Part shown: in pieces, positions 21,706-33,369 of the stretch | Numbering within the stretch: position 1 is the first letter of the stretch | Layout of the letters: every line of letters starts with the position of its first letter | Source: Tubiluchus corallicola | Taxonomy: Eukaryota > Priapulida > Priapulimorpha > Priapulimorphida > Tubiluchidae | Direction of reading: 5' to 3' | Assembly: GCA_030141605.1 (NCBI GenBank) | Contig: JAQGDQ010000716.1 | Coordinates: 64,001 to 108,195, forward strand | DNA: 44,195 nucleotides | The notes under the pieces: model-generated | What the model was told of the DNA's origin: nothing | Seen by the model: the letters and a program-made list of their open reading frames with translations, nothing else | Databases searched by the model: none | Program-made: the position numbers and the translations under genes

Positions 21706-21945
21706 ACTATTACTGTTGTTACTATTAAAGTAAAAACAATTTCAACACTCTTGACAGCAGCGACATTACAGTTTTACAAGTGGTCTTGCTAGTTGTATAG
21801 ATACTTAGCAAGCGCGTTAGGCACGACCCAGCGGTAAACTAAACATTTTAGCGTGACACGTGAGCTTACAGTATGGATAAGTAAAAATGTATTCTAAAAG
21901 CAAGTTTATGTACATCAAGTTGGTTAAACACAGTATCCGGATAAA

Positions 21946-22519
21946 ATGGACGCCGATAAGAGAAAAATACCAAAAAACAACTATTTACTATTAAGTTTTG
22001 CCACTGTTTTATTTATATGCATTTTATATTCAATAAGCAGTACAGAAAACCTTGTAAACTCAAGAGCACCTCGCGTTTATAGGAAAAAATATTTTTCACA
22101 TTTCATCGAAAGAAAAGACATTATATTATTCGTAGGTATTATGAGTGCCCCTGTGCGAAGAGACAGACGTGACGTCATTCGCGCATCGTGGAAAAAGTGG
22201 TGTGACGTTTTTGATGATGTCATCTGCTTATTTTTTACAGATGGACAGGACAGGTTTGGTAACAAACTAAATAAATCAGTGTTAGAACCTTTGATGTATG
22301 AAAAGAAATTAAACAATGACACAATTTTGACAGAGTCACCTAGTGGAATGAATTTTGGGAGGCGTTTGCTTTGGATGATGAGTTGGGCTTTACAAAGATA
22401 TCATTTCAAGTACTTTCTACGATTAGATGATGATACATTTTTGTGTCTGAAGAAATTAAGAGCTGAATTAGCTATTTTTCGCTACACCAGGATCAATTGG
22501 GGAGCTTTGCATTGCAAGG
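21946..22519 (+). CDS. GT31 beta-1,3-glycosyltransferase, exon 1
   Basis: First exon of a type II Golgi enzyme of the beta-1,3-galactosyl/GlcNAc-transferase family. ATG at 21946 gives a short Lys/Arg-rich tail, an anchor at about residues 12-31, a short stem, then the GT31 start block FVGIMSAPVRRDRRDVIRASW (62-82). The nucleotide-sugar/metal DxD motif is FLRLDDDTFL (157-166), followed by NWGALHC (184-190). Homology stops at Lys191: GGGTTTGT supplies a donor (GT at 22520), and the frame after it (KLLFFSCPVSM...) is intronic. Joining to 25347 restores the family pattern; 574 + 464 = 1038 nt, 345 residues plus stop. It is the only gene in the cluster on the plus strand. Confidence 0.9.
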
Positions 22520-23589
22520 GTTTGTATAAATTACTCTTCTTCAGTTGCCCAGTATCCATGGAAACGATAATCACATAAAAGATTTGATTTTCTAGAAATT
22601 AAGCACCTGATAAATGAAAACGATTAAGCAATCTTCTATCACGTATGGTAGCATTTTTAAATTAAAATCAATAGCTTGTGGTATGCCTTACATCTAGTGC
22701 AAGATTTTTTCAAAGTTAACAAAACTCAGCAAACAAAACATTACTTACTTAGCAATAGGATATCACATTCGTACATTGTAATGAGATGCACTATAGACGA
22801 TTTGAAAAGATTTCAAGCGGCGTTTTATTGTTTAGTGTTTTTAATTAGTAATAGTAGTGGTTATAATAGGCTAGTAGAAGTAGCCAATTTGTGGGACTTA
22901 ATTACAAGGCAATTGTTTTCTTTGTTTCAATGAGTAGGTTATGTAGCATACTGGTTGAATTTTTAGGTCTTTGAGCACTTGAAAAGGTGCATGTTTGTGA
23001 ATGGCAAGGGTGATTCTACACAATGCTGTATGTACGATTTGATAACTGACTTTGTTAGCATTATGTTGTGCAAAATTGTGACAATCTTACAACCAACCAA
23101 CAACCATACACTGAAAATGGTCCGTCTCTGAATTGCCCAAAAATGTATTTATTGATTTTCACAAGCTGTTTTTTCTTCGTGCTATAAGTTTTCTCAATCA
23201 ATTTTTCAATCTAAGCTTGTTAATGCTGTTGCTGGGAAAAACAGTAAAAATGGCAACAAATTTATGAGACTAACAGATTATATTATCAGCGATACATAGC
23301 AAGGAAGACAGGTGGCATTAGGTGCTTTTAAAAAGGTCAGTAACGACATTGTTGCAAACGCTAGCGCTGTGTGGGGCGGTCCTAAGATTTAACTGGCCCT
23401 AAAAGACTTTCTAATGATTGTGGGAATCTTTCTGTTACATAACATCCTAATACAGAATTTTAGTAGCGAGTATTTGCTGACTTTAGAAGAAACATTAGAA
23501 GAAAATGGGTTTGTATTTTCTGTTAGTAACTGGTTCAGATAATAACTTTATCTAAATTAGGCGAAAATTTAATTACTGCATATGGATTA

Positions 23590-23785
23590 CTTCAATAAAA
23601 TTAAAAATGCGTTTTCGGTTAGTTAGTGATGCACCCTGGAGGGTGGGTCAGCGACAATTTTTCCACTAGGTGAAAGCATTTTAAATAATTAATAATGTTC
23701 GTTTCTAAGTCCTACAAGCAGGTAAGCGAAAAGCCAAGTAATATAATTTTGCATGGAAAGTTTTTTTGGGAAGTAGTTTAATATG
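23590..23785 (+). repeat. Dispersed repeat C, copy 2
   Basis: Direct-orientation partner of 21517-21705, within the GT31 intron. Together they bracket GT31 exon 1. Confidence 0.75.
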
Positions 23786-24401
23786 TACTTTTCTTCCCCT
23801 GATTTTCGCAAAACTTTTCTTCTACTGATTAACGTTTGCGTAAGTGACGTCATGTAATGGCGCCATCTGAACAGTGTCGCGGCAAGTTTAAAATGAAAAC
23901 AAATAAAAAATCCTTTTAAACGAGTTTGATATATGCATAAATTGATATAAAGTGATATAATTTCTTATAGCGATTTTTCTGAAACCCTCTTTTGGTTCCC
24001 CTCTTCTTATCCTTCGAAGAATGTTGCAATAAGTTTACTTCAAGCTATATAAATGTAGTGGCAAGCCAGTCAAAGGGTGGCTACATCACAAGGGGGCACA
24101 TAATTTCATTAGCCCCATATTAACCCGTCCCTGAGAGAAACCTATTAGGCTCTGCAGAAAATGCAATTTCGAAACAGGACCACTTTTCTGCATTTCGAAA
24201 AAAAACTAAGTTGCATGTAAACGGAGAACAGCGTAAGCAAAAATAAGCGTTTGCAAGTTGTGATTTTTCCACGTGCAAGTTGAATACAAACACTATGGGT
24301 CTGTGTTAGAAGACCGAGTCACGAAGCTATATCTTCCTGCTTCTAGCTAGTCTATCTGACTATGTCACTAGTTAAATTGCGATGTTGCATCAGAAGAGTT
24401 T

Positions 24402-25022
24402 AAAGCAAAACCGGGCACAATCTTAACCTGTTGGTCAAAATAATCTACTTTTTAAAATATGGAAAGTAAACATTCCGGAATGCCTTAGTGAAAGAATTTT
24501 TACGGCACAAACGGAATTTCGAGTTCGAGCCACTAGTTCTTCGCTGTTACTTACATTTCACCATTTGTTAGTTAGACGGCCACTAGCGCCTGCATTTCGC
24601 AAATACCTTGCAAAAAACAGGTGCCTCTCAATTCAGATGTGTTAGTTTCTGACGTACTACACACTTTCGACAGCTCATGCGTGAGCACAGCAGTAAATTT
24701 GAAATTTTAATTATCTTAAAACTTTAAAACTTGGAGAGTTTTATTACAACATTCTGAATCTTTTGCAGTAGTGCTGTACTTCTATATTCGCTTTTGCAAA
24801 CATATGCAGCACGCTCATGGAATATTTTTGCTGTTGAAAATTATGTTAGTTGACGACGTCATCAATATTTTTGCTCCCCTGCCTTTAATTAAGATTTTAG
24901 TCTATTATTTAATTATCAGCAACGCTTTTCCAGTATTACTGGTATTAAAATATATACGTTTTAAAGTACTTGAACATGGGCCAGTGTATGGAAAGCCATC
25001 TTGACTTCTTTTAAATTAAAGC
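24402..25022 (+). repeat. Dispersed repeat family A, copy 5
   Basis: Near full length, from AAAGCAAAACCGGGCACAAT to CTTCTTTTAAATTAAAGC, within the GT31 intron. Shares CTCATGCGTGAGCACAGCAG with copy 2. Confidence 0.75.
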
Positions 25023-25346
25023 TAACAAATGACTATCCCACGTAGAATTCATAGAACAAGGTGATTTGACCGTAGCACATGCCATTATGGACGAGTAGGT
25101 TAAAGTTTCGCAGGCTAAACTTAGCTGTTGGCAACTTGTAGGTTACTGGTCATCCTTAATGCGTGAGAAATAGATCTCCTACGTCACCTAACTTAAACTC
25201 CTCTCTGAACAGCAATATTAAATATATATTATTGAAGTAATAAGATTAACAATAAAGCAAATACACTTACAGGTCTTTATAAAGGTAACTCTATTTATTG
25301 CAATTCTTTTGAAAATGTACAGAATCCTAATTACACTTCTTTGCAG

Positions 25347-25810
25347 GTGTCAAAAGGATCGATGAGTTCTTTTTCTTGGTGTCTGGAGACATTGTGCAAG
25401 AAATTATCTACACATTAAAACCTGAAAATCTACAATGTTCTACACATGGTGGCATATCAGCTGCACTGTGGCTGCACAAATTGGATAATATTACTTATTT
25501 AGCAGATAGGAGAGTGCATTTGGGATTTAGCAAACATTTGAAAAATCCCAGCGTTACAACTTGTGACGAAGTTATAGTTATCCATCACTCCTATCCAAAA
25601 CTAGCAAAGAAATTGTGGGGCGTGGTAAATACATCTCGTCAACTTCCAGAGAAAAATGTTGACTTTTCTCACAAGTGTTCAGGTAGAGAAAATAATTTTA
25701 AAGGACACAAGTTTAAGAACTGTCTTGGTGACTCCTTTACAAAAACAGAATTTTATGAAGGCAACGAAAAACGAGTTCTTTCGATTCATCAAGATGAATT
25801 GTTCACGTAA
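25347..25810 (+). CDS. GT31 beta-1,3-glycosyltransferase, exon 2
   Basis: Second and last exon, after acceptor TTCTTTGCAG. The split codon is G|GT (Gly192). The sequence gives VKRIDEFFFLVSGD, then CSTHGGISAALWLHKL (the acceptor-side block, GGGYVLSxDLV in relatives), YLADRRVHLG, and a C-terminal CDEVIVIHHSYPKLAKKLW block that recalls the end of B3GALT6-type enzymes. In relatives the motif before VxxG is Glu-Asp, the Asp thought to act as base; here those positions read Arg-Arg if the alignment is right, so activity is uncertain. The last ~55 residues (about 290-345) are a basic, family-atypical tail. AATAAA at 25831 follows the stop by about 20 nt. Confidence 0.85.
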
Positions 25811-25830
25811 TCTTGTATTTATGAAGGAAA

Positions 25831-25836
25831 AATAAA
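25831..25836 (+). promoter_or_regulatory. Poly(A) signal of GT31 gene
   Basis: AATAAA 20 nt after the GT31 stop codon on the same strand. Confidence 0.5.
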
Positions 25837-26374
25837 TTCGATAAAAAGCGAGATCTCATAGGGAAAGTTGAACGTCATTGTTGTAAATTTGTGAATGATA
25901 TATTCATGCATGATAATAATGTTATTCTTTGGCATTACATTGTTAGTGTTTAAATTAGCCCATTTATGCATGGTACTTTGCAAAACTTGGAAAAACTGTG
26001 TATTTTTGTTAAAATTAATCACTACAAACTGTGTGTTGTAATTTTTTGATACATGTCATTCATTTAATTGCAAAAACAAAAAATGTACCAAAATGGACAA
26101 CACAGTATAATATATTGTGAAAGACAAAAAAAGTTGAAGTTTTATTGTTCTTCCAGAAGAAAGAGAAGTTATTGTAACACATTTAATTGATTCTGAAACT
26201 TAACTCTTCCTAAATGCATATGAAAAACAGAAGTAATTGTAAAATTCTATATTAAATTTGATTAAACACTCAATATGAATGGCGATGTCACATTTGACGC
26301 ACGTTCATTTTACTATCACATCGCAATGGCTACTCTAATTTGCGTCTTTAAGCCAAAATTTCTGTCAAGTCTCA

Positions 26375-26473
<99 letters not shown>

Positions 26474-27849
26474 AATGCACTTTTCCTAGTACAGCACTTA
26501 CATTGGATTGTTCACTGTTTCTGTACTTGTGAATGTAAGTAGAAACAATCTGCATTCGTAACGCCAATAGATCAAGTAGATTGCTTTTGTGTCCTTCACT
26601 ATACAACAACCAGACAATCCACCCGTTGACATCTACTGAAAAGATTGACATCTACCATTTCCAAATTCTAACTGTAGTGTGGTACTTATTGTACCCCTTT
26701 TGATCCATCCTATCTCTGCCGTGCGCCCATTCCATGATCCCATTCACGAATAGCTGATTGCTAATTATCCCATAGTTTTTCTATAAGCAGCTCACCATCT
26801 GTCACCATAGCTATAGGCATTCTGCTTACAGCATCTAATGTCAAATTATGTGAACGTACCATTGAATTTCTTCAATCATTATGCATAGTCGTAAGTAGAT
26901 TGTAACCAGAAATTAATAAAATAACCAGTTCAAGTTTTACTTTGTCTCGCTTTGGGTTATAGTTACTGTTAATTTGACAGACCTGGTATTTAGTGAAGCA
27001 CAGAAGGATATTCTGGCATTGGGGCTAAAATTTGTGTTTGGACTTTTGTGCTTCCCTGTTTTGGAGTTTTTTCGAATATTAGACATGGCATTTTTATTTT
27101 TTATTTCTATTTATTCATTAACATTTATACATATATTAAAAGTAAGAAACAGCAGGTGTAAGCGGACTTGCACTGATTGCTTCTTGTTTAAACTGCCGTA
27201 AATGAAAACTTCAGACAAATTCAATATGTAGTTTACATTGATTTTTAACGTTTATAATGTGATTTCTCTCTCACAAATATTTTACACATCCATCTTTGCC
27301 AAACATGAGTTATTAAATGCTCACATGGCACTGGAGAAAAAGACATTAAAAAAGACACAAATAGAAAAGTAGTGGCATTTGATGGCATATGTTAATTTCA
27401 TGCAGTTTATTTCTGTAATAAAAATAGAATGCACTAAGTAAAAAGCAGATTTCTACCAATGCCGAGCAATCCTGGACGTAGTCGTCTGATTGTTTTGACT
27501 AAAAAAGACAAAATTAAGATGAACAAACAGACATAAAAATGTACCTGTATTGGTATTATGTTGGCTATTTTGTTCTTTAAATAAAATTATAGTCAATAAT
27601 TCACGTGTGTTTATCTTTTTTTGTTTAACAATTAATTTTAGGGATGGTATCTGACTGACATTTTCCACGCGATAATTTTTATATGTGAATATATGGAACT
27701 AATGAAACCTGGAACTAATTCTTAGTAGTTTATCCTGGTGGAGATAATGAACAACAAGTACTAACACTCCATATGGAGACTTCCACGAAGCGCTTGACTT
27801 TACGTATGTCATAGCAGATTACACTAAGAACAATCTATATATGTATGCT
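25837..27849. other. Intergenic with a long TC microsatellite
   Basis: No gene seen. A TTG-initiated frame at 26974-27201 begins DLVFSEAQKDILALGLKFVF, which vaguely recalls the N-terminal part of retroelement reverse transcriptases, but it then degenerates. (TC)n at 26377 has its own entry. Confidence 0.35.
26377..26471. repeat. (TC)n microsatellite, ~95 bp
   Basis: About 47 uninterrupted TC units; purine on the minus strand, so capable of triplex formation. Confidence 0.97.
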
Positions 27850-28040
27850 GTGTTTGGTTAAGTTTTGCAAGAAAGAACGGGTGAAAAAAATGCCCATTTT
27901 GGCAGCCTATACCTCCTTCTCCACAAATTTTCCTGGTGGGAATCTGGTGTTTTTGTGTAATAAAAAACCAAACAAACTGTGTTGAGGCATAACTTCCTTG
28001 GCAGAGGTAAAAATATAAAATAATTATCCCCTACAGTAAC
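27850..28040 (-). mobile_element. Composite repeat E, copy 2 (inverted)
   Basis: On the minus strand it follows 13440-13735: GGTTACTGTAGGGGATAA, TTTTTACCTCTGCCAAGGAAG, CTCAACACAG, TTTGTGGAGAAGG, CCAAAATGGG, AACTTAACCAAACA. It adjoins minisatellite array 3 as copy 1 adjoins array 1, so element plus array moved or duplicated as one unit. Confidence 0.6.
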
Positions 28041-28084
28041 CTTGACCCTGAGTGTGCTGATTTTTCCTGTACCATATTTACCGT

Positions 28085-28600
28085 GCTATTTTCCTGGTGC
28101 CACTTTTTCCTGTGCCATTTTCTCCTACTTTTTCGTTTGTGCCATTTTATTCAACATTCCATTTGTGCGATTTTTGCTGTGCCATTTTAGTTACTTTCCA
28201 TTTGTGCAATTTCTTCCTGTGCAATTTTATCACCATTCCATTTGTGCCATTTTACCTAGCTTTCCATTTGTGCAATTTTTCCTGTGCCATTTTCCTGTGC
28301 CAATTTACTTCCTTTCCATTTGTGGAATTTTTCCTGTGTCATTTTTCCTGTGCCATTTTACTTCTTTTCACTTGTGTCATTTTTTCCTGTGCCAGTTTAT
28401 GTCCTTACCATTTGTACCCTCTAAACTCCTTTTCATTTGTGCCATTTTCCTGTGCCATTTTACCTACTTTCATTTGTGCCATTTTTTCCTGTGCCATTTT
28501 ACCTACCTTGCCATTTGTGCCATTTTTTCCTATGCCATTTTACCTACCTTGCCATTTGTGCCATTTTTTCCTGTGCCATTTTTACCAACATTCACAGAGA
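28085..28600 (+). repeat. GTGCCATTTT minisatellite, array 3
   Basis: About 500 bp of degenerate units, the best of them 41 bp at 28480-28580: CATTTGTGCCATTTTTTCC, TGTGCCATTTTACC and TACCTTGC in order. Three overlapping open frames across it (180-197 codons) read CAIFxCAIF-type low complexity. They are open only because the unit lacks stops in two frames, and are not genes. Confidence 0.9.
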
Positions 28601-29870
28601 CGAGCTTTCGAGGACGGACATTTAGTTTTTCTTAACTAGCAAATAAGAGGGATGTCATCAATAATATTTATTTTTTGAATGTTAAAAATGTTTAAAAGCA
28701 TAAGTGCATGATCAAAACCGACTTTCATCAAACACGTTGCTAATATACAATCGAGGGACTGACAAAATATGCTGCTTAGAGACAATGCCTCTCGACTCAT
28801 TTGCAAAAGTGGTACGCATTTTTATTACACACAAATGGTAAATGTCTTTGAAAACACACAACTACAACTTGTACAAAGTGCGATGTCAACAACATATTTT
28901 TTCTCAAAATACATACCTGTTGTAGCGATTATGTTCGAGGGACTTCATGTTCTAAAGAAATGGTAAAATGACAATAATAATCCATTGTTCTGCCCCACAA
29001 GTACTTTAACGCCGCGGACTTATTACACAGCTAGCTGAAGGTTGGACGAGGAAGACGAATGATAAATCTACTAGCCGCTGCAGTGGCTCCTGCTACTGCA
29101 TCCGTGGATGAAGCAGAAATATTATATCAACGATGTAAATTAGTAGAGCAGATAAACAGAAAAATTGTACATTTTTGATAAAATTATGTAATTTCAAACA
29201 CAGGTATGGGTATGACAGCGTTTTGTCTTTTGTAGAAGATGTATATGTTCCAATGTCTGGGACATCATAAGCAGGAGGCAACAACTCGGCCACATAGTGA
29301 AGTGAAACTAGTTCGCATTCTCATGAAGTCACACTCAGTCAGAGTCAATGCTTCCACGAGTGTTGCCAATTTCAATATGAATGTGCCCTATAGTGGCAGT
29401 TGATATGACAGTCTCTACATCTTTCTGTAGGGTGTCCTGGACGCGAATTAGGAGATCACACTTACTAGGAATTTTCGTGGGTCAAAAATGAACTTTCCTA
29501 TTAAATTGTGTTTTATATAATCATGTTAAATTCCTATTTATCTAGGTAGCTTTTGCAGCTGTTGCAATCTAAAAACTAATTTCAACGGAAATCAACCGGC
29601 AAAGATTAAAGCGAAATTTTGACCACAGAAAAAAACAGAAGCTGCATATTAAACTTTTGTTTAAATTTTTTTTATAACAATGCGTAATTATTTTTCTTAA
29701 ATATAATCAATAAATACGGGAAAACAGAAAAAACTGATATAACTCAAAACAGCTTTCACTCTAACTATAAGCATTTATCAAAAATATTAATTAAACATGA
29801 GTGGATTCATTACAATACACGATAATGCAGTTTAGAAGGATCTGCACAAAACTACTCTGATCGGGCACTT
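28601..29870. other. Intergenic, nothing recognised
   Basis: Only short frames. A 39-codon ATG frame at 29059-29178 and a GTG-initiated minus frame at 29093-29293 overlap with no family resemblance. No tRNA or structured RNA seen. Confidence 0.35.
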
Positions 29871-29876
29871 TTTATT
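29871..29876 (-). promoter_or_regulatory. Poly(A) signal of carbohydrate sulfotransferase
   Basis: AATAAA on the minus strand about 24 nt beyond the stop codon of the 29900-30858 exon. Confidence 0.45.
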
Positions 29877-29899
29877 CTATTTAATCAATTCTCTTGTTA

Positions 29900-30858
29900 T
29901 CAAATGATTCCTGGTTTTACAAATTGATGCAAAAATGCAGGAAACTGATATCCAAAAATGACGAAATCAGCTTTGTAAATTTTATACAGTTTTCTCAAAA
30001 GTTTTTTAGGCAACATGCTGTAATAATGTTTCATTGACGTGACGGTGTAGCCAGTATTGTGAAATTCATATTTTTTGGTTAAATCTAGTCTGTGATAAAC
30101 ATTCAACATTTTCAAGAAATCTTTGCTTTCTTGTTCAATATGCTCATACTTTCCAATAAAGTCATACTTAACAGTACAAGGATCACATAAGTCAGTCATT
30201 CTAGCCCAGTGTTCATTATACAGTTTTGGATTTGTAACGACCAAGTACCTGACAAAATCTGTAAAACTTACAATATAATTTGAAGTGCGTATGTTTTGTC
30301 TTCGAAGAACATGCGCCATGTGTGAAATTTCTTCAGAAAAGTTCTTACTCTCGATTTTATTTTTGAAAGCACTTAAAAGACGTTCAAATGGGTGTCGAAC
30401 AAACATAAACTTTTTATATTTTTTTAGTACAAATGACTGCAAGTAGACAGAATATCTTGATATTTGTTTTATTAGATCACCTTTCAGGGCACGTTGATGA
30501 GGTGTGTATCCTGGTAATTCATCTAAATCACGTGGCTGAACTAACGAATCATTAGCAAGACTTGCATCAGCAGCCATTAAACTAATTAAAATTCTTTTCC
30601 AATTTGTGGTTGCTGCTTTTGGCACTGAACAATAAGCCAGACGATGAATGTCATCAATGTATGTTTGTGTCCACAAGTTAAATTTTCCACCAAAAACTGT
30701 AGTTGAATATTGTCTCTCACATGCAGTTTGTGCCACCGCTTTTCTTGTTCGATAAGCAACTTTCTCAGCCCGGAATGAACAATTTTGGCCTAGAAATGGC
30801 CCACGAATAAAGCTGCGTGAGTTCAAATCATCGTTACAAGCTTTCTTTTGCACATCTT
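29900..30858 (-). CDS. HNK-1/chondroitin-type carbohydrate sulfotransferase, exon 2
   Basis: Main exon of a sulfotransferase of the CHST8-14 family (Sulfotransfer_2), whose members use PAPS to sulfate GalNAc O-4 or GlcA O-3 in the Golgi. It starts after TTTTCTTTTCAG. The GTG at 30853 that opens the frame is not a real start, and the anchor is supplied by exon 1 at 33370-33508. In the joined 365-residue protein the 5'-phosphosulfate loop is CSVPKAATTNWKRIL (about 123-137) and the 3'-phosphate motif FMFVRHPFERLLSAF (about 197-211). Family blocks NYIVSFTDFVRYL, HWARMTDLCDPC and YDFIGKYEHIEQE follow in order. Nothing is broken. Which sugar it sulfates cannot be told from sequence. Confidence 0.92.
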
Positions 30859-33369
30859 CTGAAAAGAAAATTATTAAGTATGATTTGGAATAAGTGACAT
30901 ATGCATTTCAGACGCAGATATCAGATTCTGCATTAATTCAAAAATTCGATATCACATGATTACTGCAACAAGATGTTAAAATCTCCTTTACACTACTATA
31001 CTACAATGAGCACTTATCCTATAGCCTATGCTTTTGATTTAGTATAACTACTGCATTTTAACTGCACTTACTCATTCTTTTAAAAAGGTAAATCCTGTAA
31101 TTACCTTAATATAATTACTAAAAATCGTAATACAGCTTATTTTTTCAATTTATTAGTTACAAAAATAAATACATGCATTTTATACACAAGTAAAAGTAAA
31201 CAGTAAAGTACATAGCCATGATCGGTACGGATGTTGTGTCTACCACTGTATGTCATGAATGTCAACAAGGAACTAAATCCTTAAACGAGTCGCTACTTGT
31301 TATCCATGTATGATAATGATATTAACCCCGGAAAGCCACCGATTATTAATTTATAAAAGGCTTTTTTCTCACGAATAGTGCTAGTTTTCCCTTAAGTATG
31401 CTGGACACTGTCCAGTTCGTTACTTTTTTGTTGCACTGTAAATTTCGAGTCAGAATGACTATTTTAGTCAATAACAACTTGTACATATTATTGCGACATT
31501 CCCGAGTTTATTTCTTTTCACCTTCACCGACTGTATCTATTTGCTGTGGCTATTTAAAGGGCAACATCTAAGCTTTTTTTCAGTTTATAGATGGTAGCTG
31601 CAATCACATCGCAACTAAGGATGTTAATTACATAGATTTTTTATTACTTCAGTATATGATCATAGCAATTGTTGAAGATTTTGACTTATAGTTGTTTACA
31701 ATTGACAATGTAGGCAGCGCCAAACGAAATATATTTTTTGTTTAATAACAGCCCCCTATTGCAAAATTTATACGTTTATTTCAGTTAATCTATCGAGAGC
31801 TATTTTCCTCAGTGCAGTTAAAAGTAAACTTTCATAAAGCCATTTATCTTTTCTGAATATTTCCTTCTTACTTTTGAAATAACTTTCATGTAATTTTTAA
31901 ATCTATATACTGCAGCACCTCTTCCTATATATTATCGTGATGTCCTTAATAATCCTGGTCTCGGGAACCAGTTATCGTGATTTATTCTTTACTATGGTCA
32001 CTAGTACCAATTATCATGTAATATTAATTTCTCTAATTAATATTGATTCTTATCTCTCGCTCGTGATCGTATAACACGTGACCTAACACACGACTTATTT
32101 AAAGAGTGATTTGCCTCTATTACACTAATTGCTATAAGGTTATTCACAACCTGGCTCCTAGAGCTTAAGATAAAGTCTATAGAGCTATGATATTTTCTCA
32201 CAAGACTGTTTCTATGACTCAGCGTCTCGATAAGAGTCTTAATCTCCAAAGCTTACTAGCAAAAGTTCCCGCAATTGAACTCGTAAATTACTTAATGTAC
32301 ACAGCAAATCTTCAGATTCGTTTACAGAATTTAATGTTGCTTAACTGAAACACCTATAAGCATACTCAAACTATTCATTTAAGTTAAAGCGAAATCCGTT
32401 TATTGTTTTACAACAATTACTCTTAGTCAACTAATATTACAATGTTTGATCTTAATCGCCAAAGACGCTCACAATTAATAATTAGCTCCCAGAGATACTA
32501 ATCAGATTCACTTAACTATTTCCTCGCTTCGCACTTAAGGTGCTAATTACAATGTGAAATATGCAATTACAATTAACTACACGTTACACTTAAGGTGTCT
32601 ATTACTGTGATTAACTACTATGCAGAGTTGCTCTCAAGTTACGATATGTTAAGTTCACTTAACTTGGTGGAATGACCAATGACAACTGTTCAATTGGTCA
32701 AATCCAGAGGTTACGTTCGTGGCTTGGTGGTTTATGACCATCAGATGGCCAGGTAACATAGTTTCTTACATGGGAAAAACACCGCTACTCGACTTGTCCT
32801 TTACAACATTAACCCAAGAGCTTGTTCCTTGCTTCGCTTGGGTTATAAACTCTCGTTCAAGAAAAGAACCACTTTCTGCTTCTTCACAATTATAGTTTAG
32901 CAACTCTGCATAATATTACATGAGGTTTATTATCTAACCACGCAATGTTATAAAAATAAGCTTCGCTCCCCCTAGACTAAACACCTGTGACAAACTTTTA
33001 CTCTCTAAATGAACACCTGTTCTATTCCTTGTGAACACAAACTCTGTGACGATAATTTCTTGCCTCGCATTAAATAGGTGCTTTATCAGCTAAGTGAGTT
33101 CCCATATTCTTTTAATAAATTTATCTAATCCAATTAGGAGGTCTCTTTATCAACATAATCTAATGAAGTTGATAACTCCATTAATTAATCACTTAATTCA
33201 TGATTCCGAAATTTATTCATAACAATATGCGTATTTGAAATACATGTACAACTTTCTGTAAGCTTAACAAACTCAAGGATTTTTAAAATATCCATTCCAC
33301 GGAACTACTTTTCATCAATTTCATCTCGATGTTATTAATCACTAAAAATGAACAAGTTATTATAATTAC
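30859..33369 (-). other. Intron of carbohydrate sulfotransferase gene
   Basis: 2.5-kb intron on the minus strand: CAAG|GTAATT donor and TTTTCTTTTCAG acceptor, phase 1. The interior is AT-rich with many short CTTAAGGTG/TTAATTA-type motifs at 31.9-33.2 kb that look like a decayed repeat I cannot classify. A 70-codon minus frame at 32037-32249 is not supported. Confidence 0.65.

Larger units (their letters stand above)
22520..25346 (+). other. GT31 intron, 2.8 kb, repeat-rich
   Basis: Starts GTTTGT and ends TTCTTTGCAG, phase 1. Holds repeat C copy 2 and repeat A copy 5. Small frames inside (22676-22933, 24771-25004) lie in intronic or repeat sequence and are not genes. Confidence 0.8.

Noticed and set aside
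28042-28600. CRISPR-like array
   Set aside because: Units are contiguous and degenerate, with no unique spacers, and the genome is animal.
28042-28639. Overlapping 180-197 codon frames rich in Cys, Phe and Pro
   Set aside because: They are two readings of the same degenerate GTGCCATTTT minisatellite; the inverted array at 13.3 kb gives similar nonsense frames.
30851-30853. GTG as start of the carbohydrate sulfotransferase
   Set aside because: It follows a splice acceptor by five bases; the ATG exon at 33508 joins in phase.
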